In this document: piece by piece, positions 1-8,203 of the stretch
Layout: every line of letters begins with the position of its first letter
Numbering within the stretch: position 1 is the first letter of the stretch
Source of the DNA: JANYGM01 sp043764015
GTDB lineage: Bacteria > Bacteroidota > Bacteroidia > Cytophagales > Thermonemataceae
Length of the DNA stretch: 35,331 bases
Direction: 5' to 3'
NCBI GenBank assembly: GCA_043764015.1
Contig: JAYUKY010000089.1
Span: forward strand, 1 to 35,331
Notes under the pieces: model-generated
What the model saw: the letters and a program-made list of their open reading frames with translations, nothing else
The model's database searches: none
What the model was told of the DNA's origin: nothing
Program-made: the position numbers and the translations under genes

Positions 1-356
1 TGTAAAAGTTCTTGTAATGCCTTTGCGTTAGGATTTGTAGCAGAAATCATTTCTGTTTTGTTGCTTGTTCTTTTGACCTCAATAATAACTCCAACGCTAG
101 ATTTGGCGGTTTTGTCGTTATGAATAACCAAATCTTGTCGTCCTTTTGTATTTACTTCGTGTAAATCTTTGTAATAAGTATTTTTCAGAAATTCTATGAC
201 AATATTTTTCTGATTTTCTTCTGATTCTGTGTTATTGATGCCTTCCAGCAATTTAGAAAGATTATTTTTAAACGTAGTTGCTTGCGCCAAACCGAGATTA
301 GCCCTGCGGTAAGAGGAGTTAAGGGTTTGTACAGGTTGTTTTAGTTCTAATTGCAT
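1..356 (-). CDS. N-terminal part of a DUF7149 / Eco57I-type restriction-modification enzyme (runs off the left edge)
   Basis: Reading leftwards from ATG at 356 gives an open frame of 118 codons with no stop before the edge. It starts MQLELKQPVQTLNSSYRRAN and contains the run KNIVIEFLKNTYY, then NTKGRQDLVIHN and VGVIIEVKRTSNK. This is the N-terminal module seen in large single-chain type II (type IIG-like) enzymes, where a PD-(D/E)XK nuclease precedes an Eco57I-family adenine methyltransferase. The nuclease residues are visible as Asp in GRQDLVI and the E-x-K of IIEVKR. The methyltransferase half would lie to the left of the window and is inferred from family knowledge. A 13-bp dyad surrounds its promoter, which suggests regulated expression. 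Family assignment is fairly sure; whether the rest is intact is unknown. Confidence 0.8.
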   Translation of the reverse strand, partial: MQLELKQPVQTLNSSYRRANLGLAQATTFKNNLSKLLEGINNTESEENQKNIVIEFLKNTYYKDLHEVNTKGRQDLVIHNDKTAKSSVGVIIEVKRTSNKTEMISATNPNAKALQELL

Positions 357-382
357 TGGTTTTGTGATACAAGGATTATAAG

Positions 383-424
383 AAATATTACGCACAAATA
401 TAGTTTATTTAGTGCGTAATATTT
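383..424. promoter_or_regulatory. 13-bp dyad around the promoter of the restriction-modification gene
   Basis: Arms AAATATTACGCAC (383-395) and GTGCGTAATATTT (412-424) are perfect reverse complements separated by 16 bp. On the minus strand the sequence TATATTTG (402 to 395) sits in the spacer and touches one arm; it matches the Bacteroidota -7 element TAnnTTTG and would start transcription about 30 nt before the ATG at 356. A repressor bound to the two arms would cover the promoter. It could alternatively form an RNA hairpin, but there is no gene ending here that needs a terminator. Confidence 0.55.
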
Positions 425-477
425 TTGAGGAGATGGGAAATTATTTTTTATTTTTTAAATTATTTCTCTTTTAACCT

Positions 478-510
478 AAAAAGCCTTCCCAAACTTTGGA
501 AAGGCTTTTT
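478..510 (-). terminator. Intrinsic terminator after the ABC transporter gene
   Basis: AAAAAGCCTT (478-487) pairs with AAGGCTTTTT (501-510), and CCAAA/TTTGG inside extends the stem. On the minus strand the hairpin follows the stop codon at 525 by about 15 nt and ends in a run of T. The A-rich and T-rich flanks could let it work in both directions. Confidence 0.75.
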
Positions 511-524
511 ATTCTTTTTATTTT

Positions 525-3500
525 CTATTTTTTCAATTTCTTAGAAAACCTTTCTTTTAAACTCCCCAAGAAGCTAAATAATTTGCGCAAAGCATCAAAG
601 TAAAGCGTTACATACAAAAATATAGACATCATCCAAATCACGCAAATATTAAAATAATATGTTCCAAAGAAACCACCTAAAAACTGTTTTTTGGGTGCTA
701 AAAAGTGTGTACGGTAATCAAATGGATTAGAAACATCACTTGGGTCGTGGAAAATTGGGTCTATTTGTTGTAAAAGTTGTTGTTTGTAATAGATTATTTT
801 TCCTTTTAAGTTGGCATTTCGTACCAAATCTGAAAGACTTTCGTTAAAATGGTCATCTTTTCTTTTGGCATCTTCTCCCCCTTTATCACGTTCTTCCATT
901 AAGTTTTGCTTGGCATTTCGTGCCGTATTAAAGCGTTTGCGGTAATATTTGCGCACTTCTTCCAGATATTCGTCTGTTTGCTCACTTACTTTTTGATTAA
1001 AATTAGCGGGTGTAAGCATTTCTGGCAACTTTTCAAATTTCGTAAGCGCAGGACGAGGCACGTCACTTGCACGCAAGGCATCAGTATTACGCTCACGAGC
1101 TATTTCTCTTGAAAGCAAATCAATTTCTATAGCCATTTTTACTTTATCTGCATCTTTTGTGCTACCACGTAAACCGTTGGCACGTCCAAGCGTATTTTTC
1201 ATTTCATCAGTCCAATAAGAACGCCTATAATCAGACATACTTTCCTCTAATTCAGAGTCAAAATAAGGTTTTTGATAAAGATTGCTCTTAAATTGTTCTA
1301 CGGCTATTGCTTCAAATCCCCATCTTGTAACCATAAAATCAGCCACAAAAGGCACTTGTCCTTTATCTCCAATAAAACTATTTAAGTTATTGAAATTGAA
1401 GATGATACCACTCAAAATCATCTGCGGAATAAGCAAAAGCGGGATAGTGATATAAATAGTCACCACAGAGCTAAATGTAGAAGAAATATTCAGCCCCAAC
1501 ATATTTGCAAAGCAAGAAACAGAGAAAAGGACTAGCCAATACATTGTGTTCATCCATTGAATACCCAACAAAAGATTGCCTACAAGCACAAAAGTAAGGG
1601 TTTGCACCGCAGAAAGCGAGAACAAAATAATCAATTTGGAAAACAAATAACTATTTCTATTCAAATTCAAAAAAGTTTCTCTTTTTTGAATTTTCCTGTC
1701 TTTTATAATCTCTTCCGCACTCACTGTAAGCCCCATAAAAAGTGCCACAAGTACAGAAATAAGGATATAGGCAGGCACATTTTCATTGAAACGGTAGGTA
1801 TAATCTGTTGATGCTGGGTTGTTGGCAAAACGGATAATAAACGCCAGAAGTCCTGCCAAAAGCGGTGCTTCAAGCAGGTTTATCATTACGTATTGTTTAT
1901 TGGCAATTTTTGAAAGAAAATCACGCACTGTAAAAATCACCGTTTGTTTTGCTTTGCTAGGTAAATCTAAGGCTTTTGGCGGAGCTTCATTTTCTTGTGG
2001 CGCAGGCTCAATGGTGAAATTTTCAAAATATTTGTGATTCCATTGTGGCGGTTTTGTCTTACGTTCTTTGGTAAATTTCCCTGCTTCATTGATAACTTTC
2101 GCCTCAATAATATCAAAAATTTGTTCAGGGTTTACACTACCACAAGTACCACATTGTCCTTCTTCTGCTTTTACCTGCTTACTTTGCGTTTTGAAATAAA
2201 TAACAGCATCAACAGGATTTCCGTAATATGCCTGGTAACCGCCTGTATCTAAGATAATTAGCTTATCAAACATTTTAAAAATCTCTGATGAAGGCTGATG
2301 AATAACCACAAAAATCAACTTTCCACGCAAAGAAAGTTCTTTGAGCAAATCCAGTACATTTTCAGAATCTCTTGAAGAAAGTCCAGAAGTTGGCTCATCT
2401 AAAAATAATACAACAGGCTCTCTGATGAGTTCTAAGGCAATATTTAGGCGTTTTCTTTGTCCTCCAGAAATAGTTTTTTCTAACGGATTTCCTACTTTGA
2501 GATGTTTGATATGGTCAAGTCCCAAATCTGACAAAGTTCTTAAAACTCTTTCTTCTAATTGTTTTTCTGTGAAGGATTTAAAGCAAAGTTTTGTATTATA
2601 ATAAAGATTTTGATAAACAGAAAGTTCTTCAATAAGTAGGTCATCTTGCGCCACATAGCCCACAACACCTTGTACGAGTTCTTTTTGCTTGTGAATATCC
2701 AATCCGTTGATAAGTACAGAACCACTAGAAGGAGCTTCTAAGCCTGCAAGCACATTGAGCAAAGTTGTTTTACCTGCACCAGATGCCCCCATAATGCCTA
2801 TAAGTTTTCCTGCACCTTCTGCCACACTCACATTACGCAAACCCAAAGCACCATTTGGAAACTTAAATTCAATGTTCATAGCATTGAAAGACAGTTTTTG
2901 CTTGTCTTTGCTACTCAAAAAATTGCTCGTAACATCACTATAATAAAACGACTTTCCTTGTTGTGTACGAATAATACTACCATCAGCATACGAATAAATG
3001 GCATTTCGTTGCATACGAAAGTCATTTAGTTTGATGTTTTCGCTACCAGTATAGCGCACAAAGTACATATTTGCTTCGTTGATATGCGCAAAAATAAGCG
3101 TTCCCTCTTGTTTGGGAACTTGTATACGTTTAATTTCAGCCAAACTAGGCACATAATCACTTCCAATAGTCAAAATATCTTCCAAAGTCAGCAATTCATT
3201 AGGCTGTTTGGTAATAAATTGATAGATAAGCTCAAATTGTGGTTTGGTAATTTGCAGGGATTCTGCAATAAGTTTCACTACTTCTACACGTCTTGGCGTG
3301 CTGGTAGCACGTCCGTCTATTGCTAAAAGTTCCGTTATTTTGACCAAAACCAATATTTTTTGGTTTTGTGTAAGTGTTTGGTTGATTTTACGGCATTGCC
3401 CCAGCACCTTTACAGAAAACTTCTGAAAAGCCCTATCTAATTCTTCTTCTGTAGGTATTTTTTCTTCTTCGTCAAGTTCTGCAACAGCTACATCTTCTTT

Positions 3501-3704
3501 ATCTTTGTTTCTGCGTTCTTTTTTTGCACCAAATTCTGCTGCTGCTTCTTCATATTTAAGGATATAAGTAGGAATAGCATCTACGGTGAGTTGCGTTTTG
3601 AAGTAATTTAAAACGAATTCTTTTTCTGTTTCAGATGTACCACCTTCTTGCATTGTGGTCAGGGCAAACAGTTTGGTTAGGGCTTCTAGTATTTCCTCAC
3701 TCAT
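525..3704 (-). CDS. ABCG-type ABC transporter with TerB-like N-terminal region (ATPase plus ABC-2 permease in one chain)
   Basis: The 1059-aa protein starts with a roughly 200-aa helical region holding two TerB-like stretches; the second has the LLAIDGRATS...VVKLIAESL pattern. A short beta-rich linker follows, then an ATP-binding cassette: Walker A GASGAGKTT near residue 308, signature ISGGQRKR near 410, and Walker B VLFLDEPTSGL near 430 with an H-loop VIHQPS. A CGTC pair lies near 515. The C-terminal half has about six hydrophobic segments, including one at the very end (near 1020-1045), with a long charged loop of roughly 180 residues before the last. Cassette-then-permease order and the DEPTSGLSS motif fit the ABCG/White family. 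The substrate cannot be read from sequence. It lies after the kinase gene in the same direction (163-nt gap), so kinase control is possible but unproven. Confidence 0.88.
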   Translation of the reverse strand: MSEEILEALTKLFALTTMQEGGTSETEKEFVLNYFKTQLTVDAIPTYILKYEEAAAEFGAKKERRNKDKEDVAVAELDEEEKIPTEEELDRAFQKFSVKVLGQCRKINQTLTQNQKILVLVKITELLAIDGRATSTPRRVEVVKLIAESLQITKPQFELIYQFITKQPNELLTLEDILTIGSDYVPSLAEIKRIQVPKQEGTLIFAHINEANMYFVRYTGSENIKLNDFRMQRNAIYSYADGSIIRTQQGKSFYYSDVTSNFLSSKDKQKLSFNAMNIEFKFPNGALGLRNVSVAEGAGKLIGIMGASGAGKTTLLNVLAGLEAPSSGSVLINGLDIHKQKELVQGVVGYVAQDDLLIEELSVYQNLYYNTKLCFKSFTEKQLEERVLRTLSDLGLDHIKHLKVGNPLEKTISGGQRKRLNIALELIREPVVLFLDEPTSGLSSRDSENVLDLLKELSLRGKLIFVVIHQPSSEIFKMFDKLIILDTGGYQAYYGNPVDAVIYFKTQSKQVKAEEGQCGTCGSVNPEQIFDIIEAKVINEAGKFTKERKTKPPQWNHKYFENFTIEPAPQENEAPPKALDLPSKAKQTVIFTVRDFLSKIANKQYVMINLLEAPLLAGLLAFIIRFANNPASTDYTYRFNENVPAYILISVLVALFMGLTVSAEEIIKDRKIQKRETFLNLNRNSYLFSKLIILFSLSAVQTLTFVLVGNLLLGIQWMNTMYWLVLFSVSCFANMLGLNISSTFSSVVTIYITIPLLLIPQMILSGIIFNFNNLNSFIGDKGQVPFVADFMVTRWGFEAIAVEQFKSNLYQKPYFDSELEESMSDYRRSYWTDEMKNTLGRANGLRGSTKDADKVKMAIEIDLLSREIARERNTDALRASDVPRPALTKFEKLPEMLTPANFNQKVSEQTDEYLEEVRKYYRKRFNTARNAKQNLMEERDKGGEDAKRKDDHFNESLSDLVRNANLKGKIIYYKQQLLQQIDPIFHDPSDVSNPFDYRTHFLAPKKQFLGGFFGTYYFNICVIWMMSIFLYVTLYFDALRKLFSFLGSLKERFSKKLKK

Positions 3705-3867
3705 AATTTTTTAGTTGTTTTGACTTAGAAAAGTGGTTTTTAGTTAGGTTTTAGACAAGGGGACAGTATAAATTTTTAGGTATAAAATTAAAGTAGTGCA
3801 ATATACTAATCAAAATTAGATTCTGTTTATTTTGAAGAAAAATTTTATAATTATTTTTGATTGATTT

Positions 3868-5406
3868 TTACTTTACTCTCATCAAATCACTTTCCACGAG
3901 CCAGCCTGTTGTGCCATTGAAATTTACATAAGCAAAACCTGCTTCACTACGTTCTATCACCACAAAATCACCATAAACCAAGTACGAACCAGTTTCAGTA
4001 TAGACATTTGGTTCACTATAAAAAGCCGTTTTTTGCACTTGAATTTGGTACAAAGGTTTCATTTCTTCACCCAAATAAGCACTAAAAACATAGCCTTCTG
4101 TGCCTTTATAAAGCACTTTTGACCATTCTCCTACACGCTCAATAACGCCAACTTTTTCACCATACGTAATTGTATGCAAAATACTACCAGATTTTGAGGC
4201 ATTGGAACGCAAATTTAGCCCTGCCGCAATCACATATTTATTAGGATAATTGCGTGCAAGTTCTGATTCTGTGTTTGTTTCGTCTGTTTTGTTGGTGTAT
4301 TTGCTTAAAAGGTGGTCAAAAAGTCCACTACTATATACTGCAAAGCAAATTACAAATAAAATCAAAACAGTTATCAACATTTTTGTACCAAAAATAGAAG
4401 GTTTTGGAGGCTCTTCTGATGTATTATTTTTAGGTAAATTATCCAACATATTACTAGAAGTAATATTTTTCACAACATCACTTTTTACGGTATTGAGTTC
4501 GTTTTTTGGTACAACAAGGCGGTTTTCTCCTTGTAAAACAGAAGAAGAAAATAAATTATTACTAGAATTATTACTCAAACTAATATGTTCATTTTCTGTA
4601 ATGAGCTTAGAAATTTCTAAGGCCGTTGCAAAACGGTCTTGTGGATTACGTTGAAGACATTTTTTGATGATATTTTTAGACAAATCAGAAATACCAACTA
4701 ATTTATTCATATCAATAAAATCTTTATTGACAATAGTATCATAAATAATGTATTCGGAAGTGAGACTTTCCAGCGGATATTCACCTGTAAGCATCACGTA
4801 GTACATAAGCCCCAACGAGTAAATGTCGGTGCGGTGCGAAATATCTTTGTCGCCACGTACTTGTTCAGGACTCATAAAATACAAAGAACCCATACGCATA
4901 CCTGTTTTAGTGAGGTTTCTGGACTCCTCCGCCAAGATTTTAGCAATACCAAAATCTAGTATTTTCACTTGATTATCAGTACTAACAATAAAATTAGCGG
5001 GTTTTATATCTCTATGTGCAATGCCTTTGCTATGTGCGTGTGCAATGCCGTCTGCAATTTGCCTTAATAAATCTTTTGCTTGGGCTTCAGGAATTTTTCC
5101 ATTTTTCTTGATAATCTCGTCTAATGGCATTCCTTCTGCATAATCCATTATCATAAAAGACTCGTTGCCTTCCATAAAAAAATCCACCAAACGCACAATA
5201 TTAGGGTGTTGGAGTTGCGCTAAAATAACTGCTTCATTTTTGAAACGCTCTTGTATATGTGGATTGGAGGTAAGTCCACTATTGAGAATTTTTACAACAA
5301 GTTTTCTTTCTGTAAGAAAAGTATGTGTAGCAAAATGTACCGTTCCCATTCCGCCTTCACCAATTTTGTCGCCAATGATATAATTTTGAATTTTTCTACC
5401 TTTCAT
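3868..5406 (-). CDS. Membrane-anchored Ser/Thr protein kinase with C-terminal SH3-like repeats
   Basis: The 512-aa protein has a complete Hanks-type kinase domain in residues 1-270: glycine loop GEGGMG, VVKIL lysine, catalytic HRDIKPAN near 136, DFGIAK near 152 and MSPEQVRG in the activation segment. A low-complexity Ser/Asn linker follows, then one membrane span near 345-365 (ITVLILFVICFAVYSSGLF). The outer part has two bacterial SH3-like modules: one around the LNLRSNAS...GEWSKV...GTEGYVFSAYL pattern, and a shorter one ending GWLVESDLM at the C-terminus. This layout puts the kinase in the cytoplasm and a wall-sensing domain outside, as known for bacterial PknB-like kinases. A 33-bp perfect palindrome lies 21 nt before the start codon. 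Confidence 0.93.
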   Translation of the reverse strand: MKGRKIQNYIIGDKIGEGGMGTVHFATHTFLTERKLVVKILNSGLTSNPHIQERFKNEAVILAQLQHPNIVRLVDFFMEGNESFMIMDYAEGMPLDEIIKKNGKIPEAQAKDLLRQIADGIAHAHSKGIAHRDIKPANFIVSTDNQVKILDFGIAKILAEESRNLTKTGMRMGSLYFMSPEQVRGDKDISHRTDIYSLGLMYYVMLTGEYPLESLTSEYIIYDTIVNKDFIDMNKLVGISDLSKNIIKKCLQRNPQDRFATALEISKLITENEHISLSNNSSNNLFSSSVLQGENRLVVPKNELNTVKSDVVKNITSSNMLDNLPKNNTSEEPPKPSIFGTKMLITVLILFVICFAVYSSGLFDHLLSKYTNKTDETNTESELARNYPNKYVIAAGLNLRSNASKSGSILHTITYGEKVGVIERVGEWSKVLYKGTEGYVFSAYLGEEMKPLYQIQVQKTAFYSEPNVYTETGSYLVYGDFVVIERSEAGFAYVNFNGTTGWLVESDLMRVK

Positions 5407-5426
5407 TGTTCAATTATTTATACTTC

Positions 5427-5459
5427 AACTTTTGGAAAGTTTGAAACTTTCCAAAAGTT
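5427..5459. repeat. Palindromic repeat, copy 1 (in the leader of the kinase gene)
   Basis: Arms AACTTTTGGAAAGTTT and AAACTTTCCAAAAGTT are perfect reverse complements around one central G. It is built from the same AACTTTCC/AAAAGTT words as copies at 15102, 16281 and 27732, but with the words nested in the opposite order. It lies in the leader of a gene and is not followed by a T-run in the kinase direction, so it is not a simple terminator. Confidence 0.75.
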
Positions 5460-5538
5460 ATTTAAAAAGTTTTTGAAATTATTTTTGCTTAAATTTACGA
5501 AAAAAAAGCACATATCCCAATTTGGTATAAAAACTAAA

Positions 5539-5559
5539 AACCTGCGCAAAGCACAGGTT
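5539..5559 (-). terminator. Intrinsic terminator after the 64-aa gene
   Basis: On the minus strand AACCTGTGC pairs with GCGCAGGTT (one U-G pair) around a TTT loop. A T-rich tract (TTTTAGTTTTTA) follows directly. It begins about 10 nt after the stop codon at 5570 and separates that gene from the kinase gene. Confidence 0.75.
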
Positions 5560-5569
5560 AGAGATAGTT

Positions 5570-5764
5570 TTAATAAGCAGTACGTAATTTTCTGAAATAT
5601 TTGTTTAGGATGGTGAGATACTGAAAAAATTGCTGGTAGCACCAGTCGCACAAGGTTTTTACTTCCGTTTTTTCTAATGTGTCTATTGCTTTTTTCAATT
5701 CCTTTTCAAATAATCCTTTGTCAAAACTTACCTTTTCAAGGATAATTTTTGCGTATTCCAACAT
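5570..5764 (-). CDS. Small conserved protein of unknown function (64 aa)
   Basis: The protein starts MLEYAKIILEKVSFDKGLFE and continues KELKKAIDTL...LCDWCYQQFF. The lysine- and leucine-rich helical pattern without a signal peptide suggests a small cytoplasmic protein. I recognise this kind of short protein as recurrent in Cytophagales and related genomes, but no function is known to me. It has its own terminator immediately downstream and a 212-bp intergenic region upstream, which supports it being a real independent gene. A longer overlapping reading frame (5418-5651) is judged a shadow. Confidence 0.7.
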   Translation of the reverse strand: MLEYAKIILEKVSFDKGLFEKELKKAIDTLEKTEVKTLCDWCYQQFFQYLTILNKYFRKLRTAY

Positions 5765-5976
5765 TTATTTATAAATTTAGAAGTTTAAAAAATTGGGTTT
5801 AGTTAATTGGTATAATTTTATTTTCATTGGCTTTTCTTTACGTTTTCCTTGATGCAAATTAAAACAGAAAAAATGATATTTCCTACAAAAATTTCAAAAT
5901 ATTCTTAAAATAGTACAAAAAAATATTATTAAAATTCTATTTTAATTAACAATATTTCATAGTTTAATTATTTCTT

Positions 5977-6900
5977 ATGCAAAAACCACGCTACTTACAA
6001 AAAGGCAACAAAATAGGCATTATAGCACCTGCAAAACGTATCACGAAAGAAGAAATTACTTTTGCTATTCAATTATTAGAAAGTTGGGAGCTTGAAATAG
6101 TACTTTCTAAGCATCTATGTGGAGAATATTATCAATTTTCTGGTACGGCAGACCAAAGACAAGAAGATTTGCAAGAAATGTTGGACAACAAGGAAATCAA
6201 AGCTATTTTGTGCGCTCGTGGTGGTTATGGGTGCGTGCAATACGTTGATAAACTGGATTTTACAAAATTTTTGCAACAACCAAAATGGCTAGTAGGTTTT
6301 AGTGATGTTACAGTGCTACTTGCAAAACTACTTTCATTAGAAGTGATGTCTTTGCACGCTCCTATGCCTGCAATGTTTCCCAAAAACACACCAGAAAGTT
6401 TGGAAAGATTAAGAAAATGTCTGTTTGGAGATTTTGAAGATAATTCTCACGAAAATTCTGCTGAAAATCTTATACTAAAATCTCATCAATACAACAGAAA
6501 CGGCATTGCAAATGCTGCACTTGTAGGTGGAAATATTTGCCTTATTGCCACGCAAATAGGCACGCCAACACAAATAAACACAGAAAACAAAATTTTATTT
6601 TTGGAAGATGTAGGAGAATATTTGTATAATTTGGATAGAATGTTGCATCAATACAAGCGTGCAGGTATGTTTGATGCACTTTCTGGGCTAATTATTGGGC
6701 AAATATCCAAATCAAAACCAGAAAATCCGCCTTTTGACAAATCTGAATACGAGATAGTTAGGGATATTGTAGCAGCATATAATTTTCCTGTGGCTTACAA
6801 TTTTCCGACAGGACACGAAGAAGAAAATTATGCCCTTATTTGCGGAGAAAAAGCGTTTCTAGAAGTTAAAAGTGAAAGTGTTGTATTTTATCAAAAATGA
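5977..6900 (+). CDS. LD-carboxypeptidase (peptidase family S66)
   Basis: This 307-aa enzyme matches the LdcA-type family, which cleaves the L,D bond before the terminal D-Ala of murein tetrapeptides during cell-wall recycling in the cytoplasm. It starts with the family pattern GNKIGIIAPA. ARGGYG and the nucleophile motif VGFSD (Ser109) are present, followed by the charge-relay residues Glu210 in FLEDVGEYLYNLDRM and His280 in FPTGHEEENYAL. Its length is usual for the family. It stands alone, with about 210 bp of upstream DNA and no TAnnTTTG box that I can see. The next gene has its own promoter overlapping the end of this one. Confidence 0.93.
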   Translation: MQKPRYLQKGNKIGIIAPAKRITKEEITFAIQLLESWELEIVLSKHLCGEYYQFSGTADQRQEDLQEMLDNKEIKAILCARGGYGCVQYVDKLDFTKFLQQPKWLVGFSDVTVLLAKLLSLEVMSLHAPMPAMFPKNTPESLERLRKCLFGDFEDNSHENSAENLILKSHQYNRNGIANAALVGGNICLIATQIGTPTQINTENKILFLEDVGEYLYNLDRMLHQYKRAGMFDALSGLIIGQISKSKPENPPFDKSEYEIVRDIVAAYNFPVAYNFPTGHEEENYALICGEKAFLEVKSESVVFYQK

Positions 6901-6921
6901 AATAATTTCATTAAAAAATGC

Positions 6922-6929
6922 TACTTTTG
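6922..6929 (+). promoter_or_regulatory. -7 promoter element for the ATPase/Toprim pair
   Basis: TACTTTTG matches the Bacteroidota -7 consensus TAnnTTTG and lies 30 nt before the ATG at 6959. It supports the start at 6959 over a longer in-frame start at 6872, which would overlap the previous gene and precede the promoter. The -33 element is not clear. Confidence 0.6.
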
Positions 6930-6958
6930 CATCTCTAAATCATCAAAAAACAAACAAA

Positions 6959-8176
6959 ATGCTACAGGAAATTACCATCAAAAACTTCAAATCCATTGAA
7001 AACGACACCATAAAACTGGGACGTGTCAATGTTTTTATTGGCGAAAACGGTTGCGGAAAATCTAATATCTTGGAAGCGGTGGCGTTTTTGAGTGCTGCAA
7101 ATGACGGACTTCTTAGTAATGAGCATTTGTTTAGTAAAGGTATTAGAGTTGCCAAGCCAGAACTAACTATTAGCAATTTCAAAAAGAAAGTTCAGAAAAA
7201 AGAATTTGAAATACATACTTTATCAACTGGTAATAAAGATGGAAACAAGTATATTTTTAAAACTGATATTGATAATAATTGGGATATGCGAGTTATGATT
7301 GGTATGGGCTTTGAAAGTAAAGCGGAGATTTCATTTATGCAGGAATTAGTTGAGAGCATTGAGAAATTTTTGCCAAAAGGACTTTTGAATAAAAATAATA
7401 TCCCTGAAAGTTTAGCTGTTGAATTACTAAATAAAATTACAGAGAAACAAATTACAGAAAAACAAATGAATAATTTAATGAATACATTTAGTGCTTATGG
7501 CTTCCTTATCTACGCCCTCAATACGCCTGCTTTGCGAGGTTTTACGAATGAAAGCCGCAAAGAACCCGTAGGTATTTATGGTGAAAATCTGGATTATTTG
7601 ATAGCTAATTTTGATAAAAACGAACTCCAAACACTCAAAAAGTATAATTATTTGATAGAATGGTTAGCTGATTTTGATATTGATAGAGAGGATAATATGA
7701 AATTTAATGGCTACAAACCCAACCGTAGCAAGTCAAAATTATTTTTCAAAGATAAATTTATGGCAACAAAAAACAACTTGTTTTCTGCTGAAAATGCTAA
7801 TGAAGGTGTTTTACATATTTTATTTTATTTGTCTGTGATGATTAGCAAGAGAACGCCCAAATTTTTTGCCATTGATAACATTGAAAGTTGCCTAAATCCG
7901 CATCTATGTACCAATTTGATGAAAGAAATTTGCACGCTTGCCAAAGAGCAAGACAAACAACTGCTGATTACAACGCATAATCCCGCTATTTTGGATGGTC
8001 TGAATTTGAATGATGACGAAATTAGGCTTTTTGAAGTGTCCAGAAACAGGGCAGGACACACCGTTACACGTAGAATAACAGTAAAACCTGAACACGAACA
8101 ACAAGAAGGCAGAAGATTAAAATTATCAGAACTTTGGACAAGAGGCTATTTGGGGGCTATTTCTGAAAAATACTAA
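6959..8176 (+). CDS. AAA family ATPase (OLD/AAA15-like), first gene of a putative two-gene defence module
   Basis: The 405-aa protein begins LQEITIKNFKSIENDTIKLG, the usual start of SMC/RecF-like ATPases, and has Walker A GENGCGKSN at 28-36. The Walker B region reads FFAIDNIESCLNP, with Asp306 followed by Asn307 where many relatives have Glu; Glu309 comes two residues later. This IDN form, the downstream TTHNPAILDGL and the C-terminal KLSELWTRGYLGA mark a recognisable subfamily. The frame can be extended to 6872, but the promoter at 6922 favours 6959. It is 27 nt from a Toprim-like gene in the same direction. ATPase plus Toprim pairs include known anti-phage systems (for example PARIS); the role here is inferred from that analogy. 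Confidence 0.85.
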   Translation: MLQEITIKNFKSIENDTIKLGRVNVFIGENGCGKSNILEAVAFLSAANDGLLSNEHLFSKGIRVAKPELTISNFKKKVQKKEFEIHTLSTGNKDGNKYIFKTDIDNNWDMRVMIGMGFESKAEISFMQELVESIEKFLPKGLLNKNNIPESLAVELLNKITEKQITEKQMNNLMNTFSAYGFLIYALNTPALRGFTNESRKEPVGIYGENLDYLIANFDKNELQTLKKYNYLIEWLADFDIDREDNMKFNGYKPNRSKSKLFFKDKFMATKNNLFSAENANEGVLHILFYLSVMISKRTPKFFAIDNIESCLNPHLCTNLMKEICTLAKEQDKQLLITTHNPAILDGLNLNDDEIRLFEVSRNRAGHTVTRRITVKPEHEQQEGRRLKLSELWTRGYLGAISEKY

Positions 8177-8203
8177 TTCTTTTTACTTTCTTTTCAAATA
8201 AAA

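Noticed and set aside
5418..5651. 77-codon frame on the minus strand
   Set aside because: It overlaps the better-supported 64-aa gene and runs through its terminator and the palindrome; composition is unlike a protein.
6872..6958. Longer N-terminus for the AAA ATPase
   Set aside because: It would overlap the LD-carboxypeptidase gene and precede the likely promoter; the ATPase fold starts at 6959.
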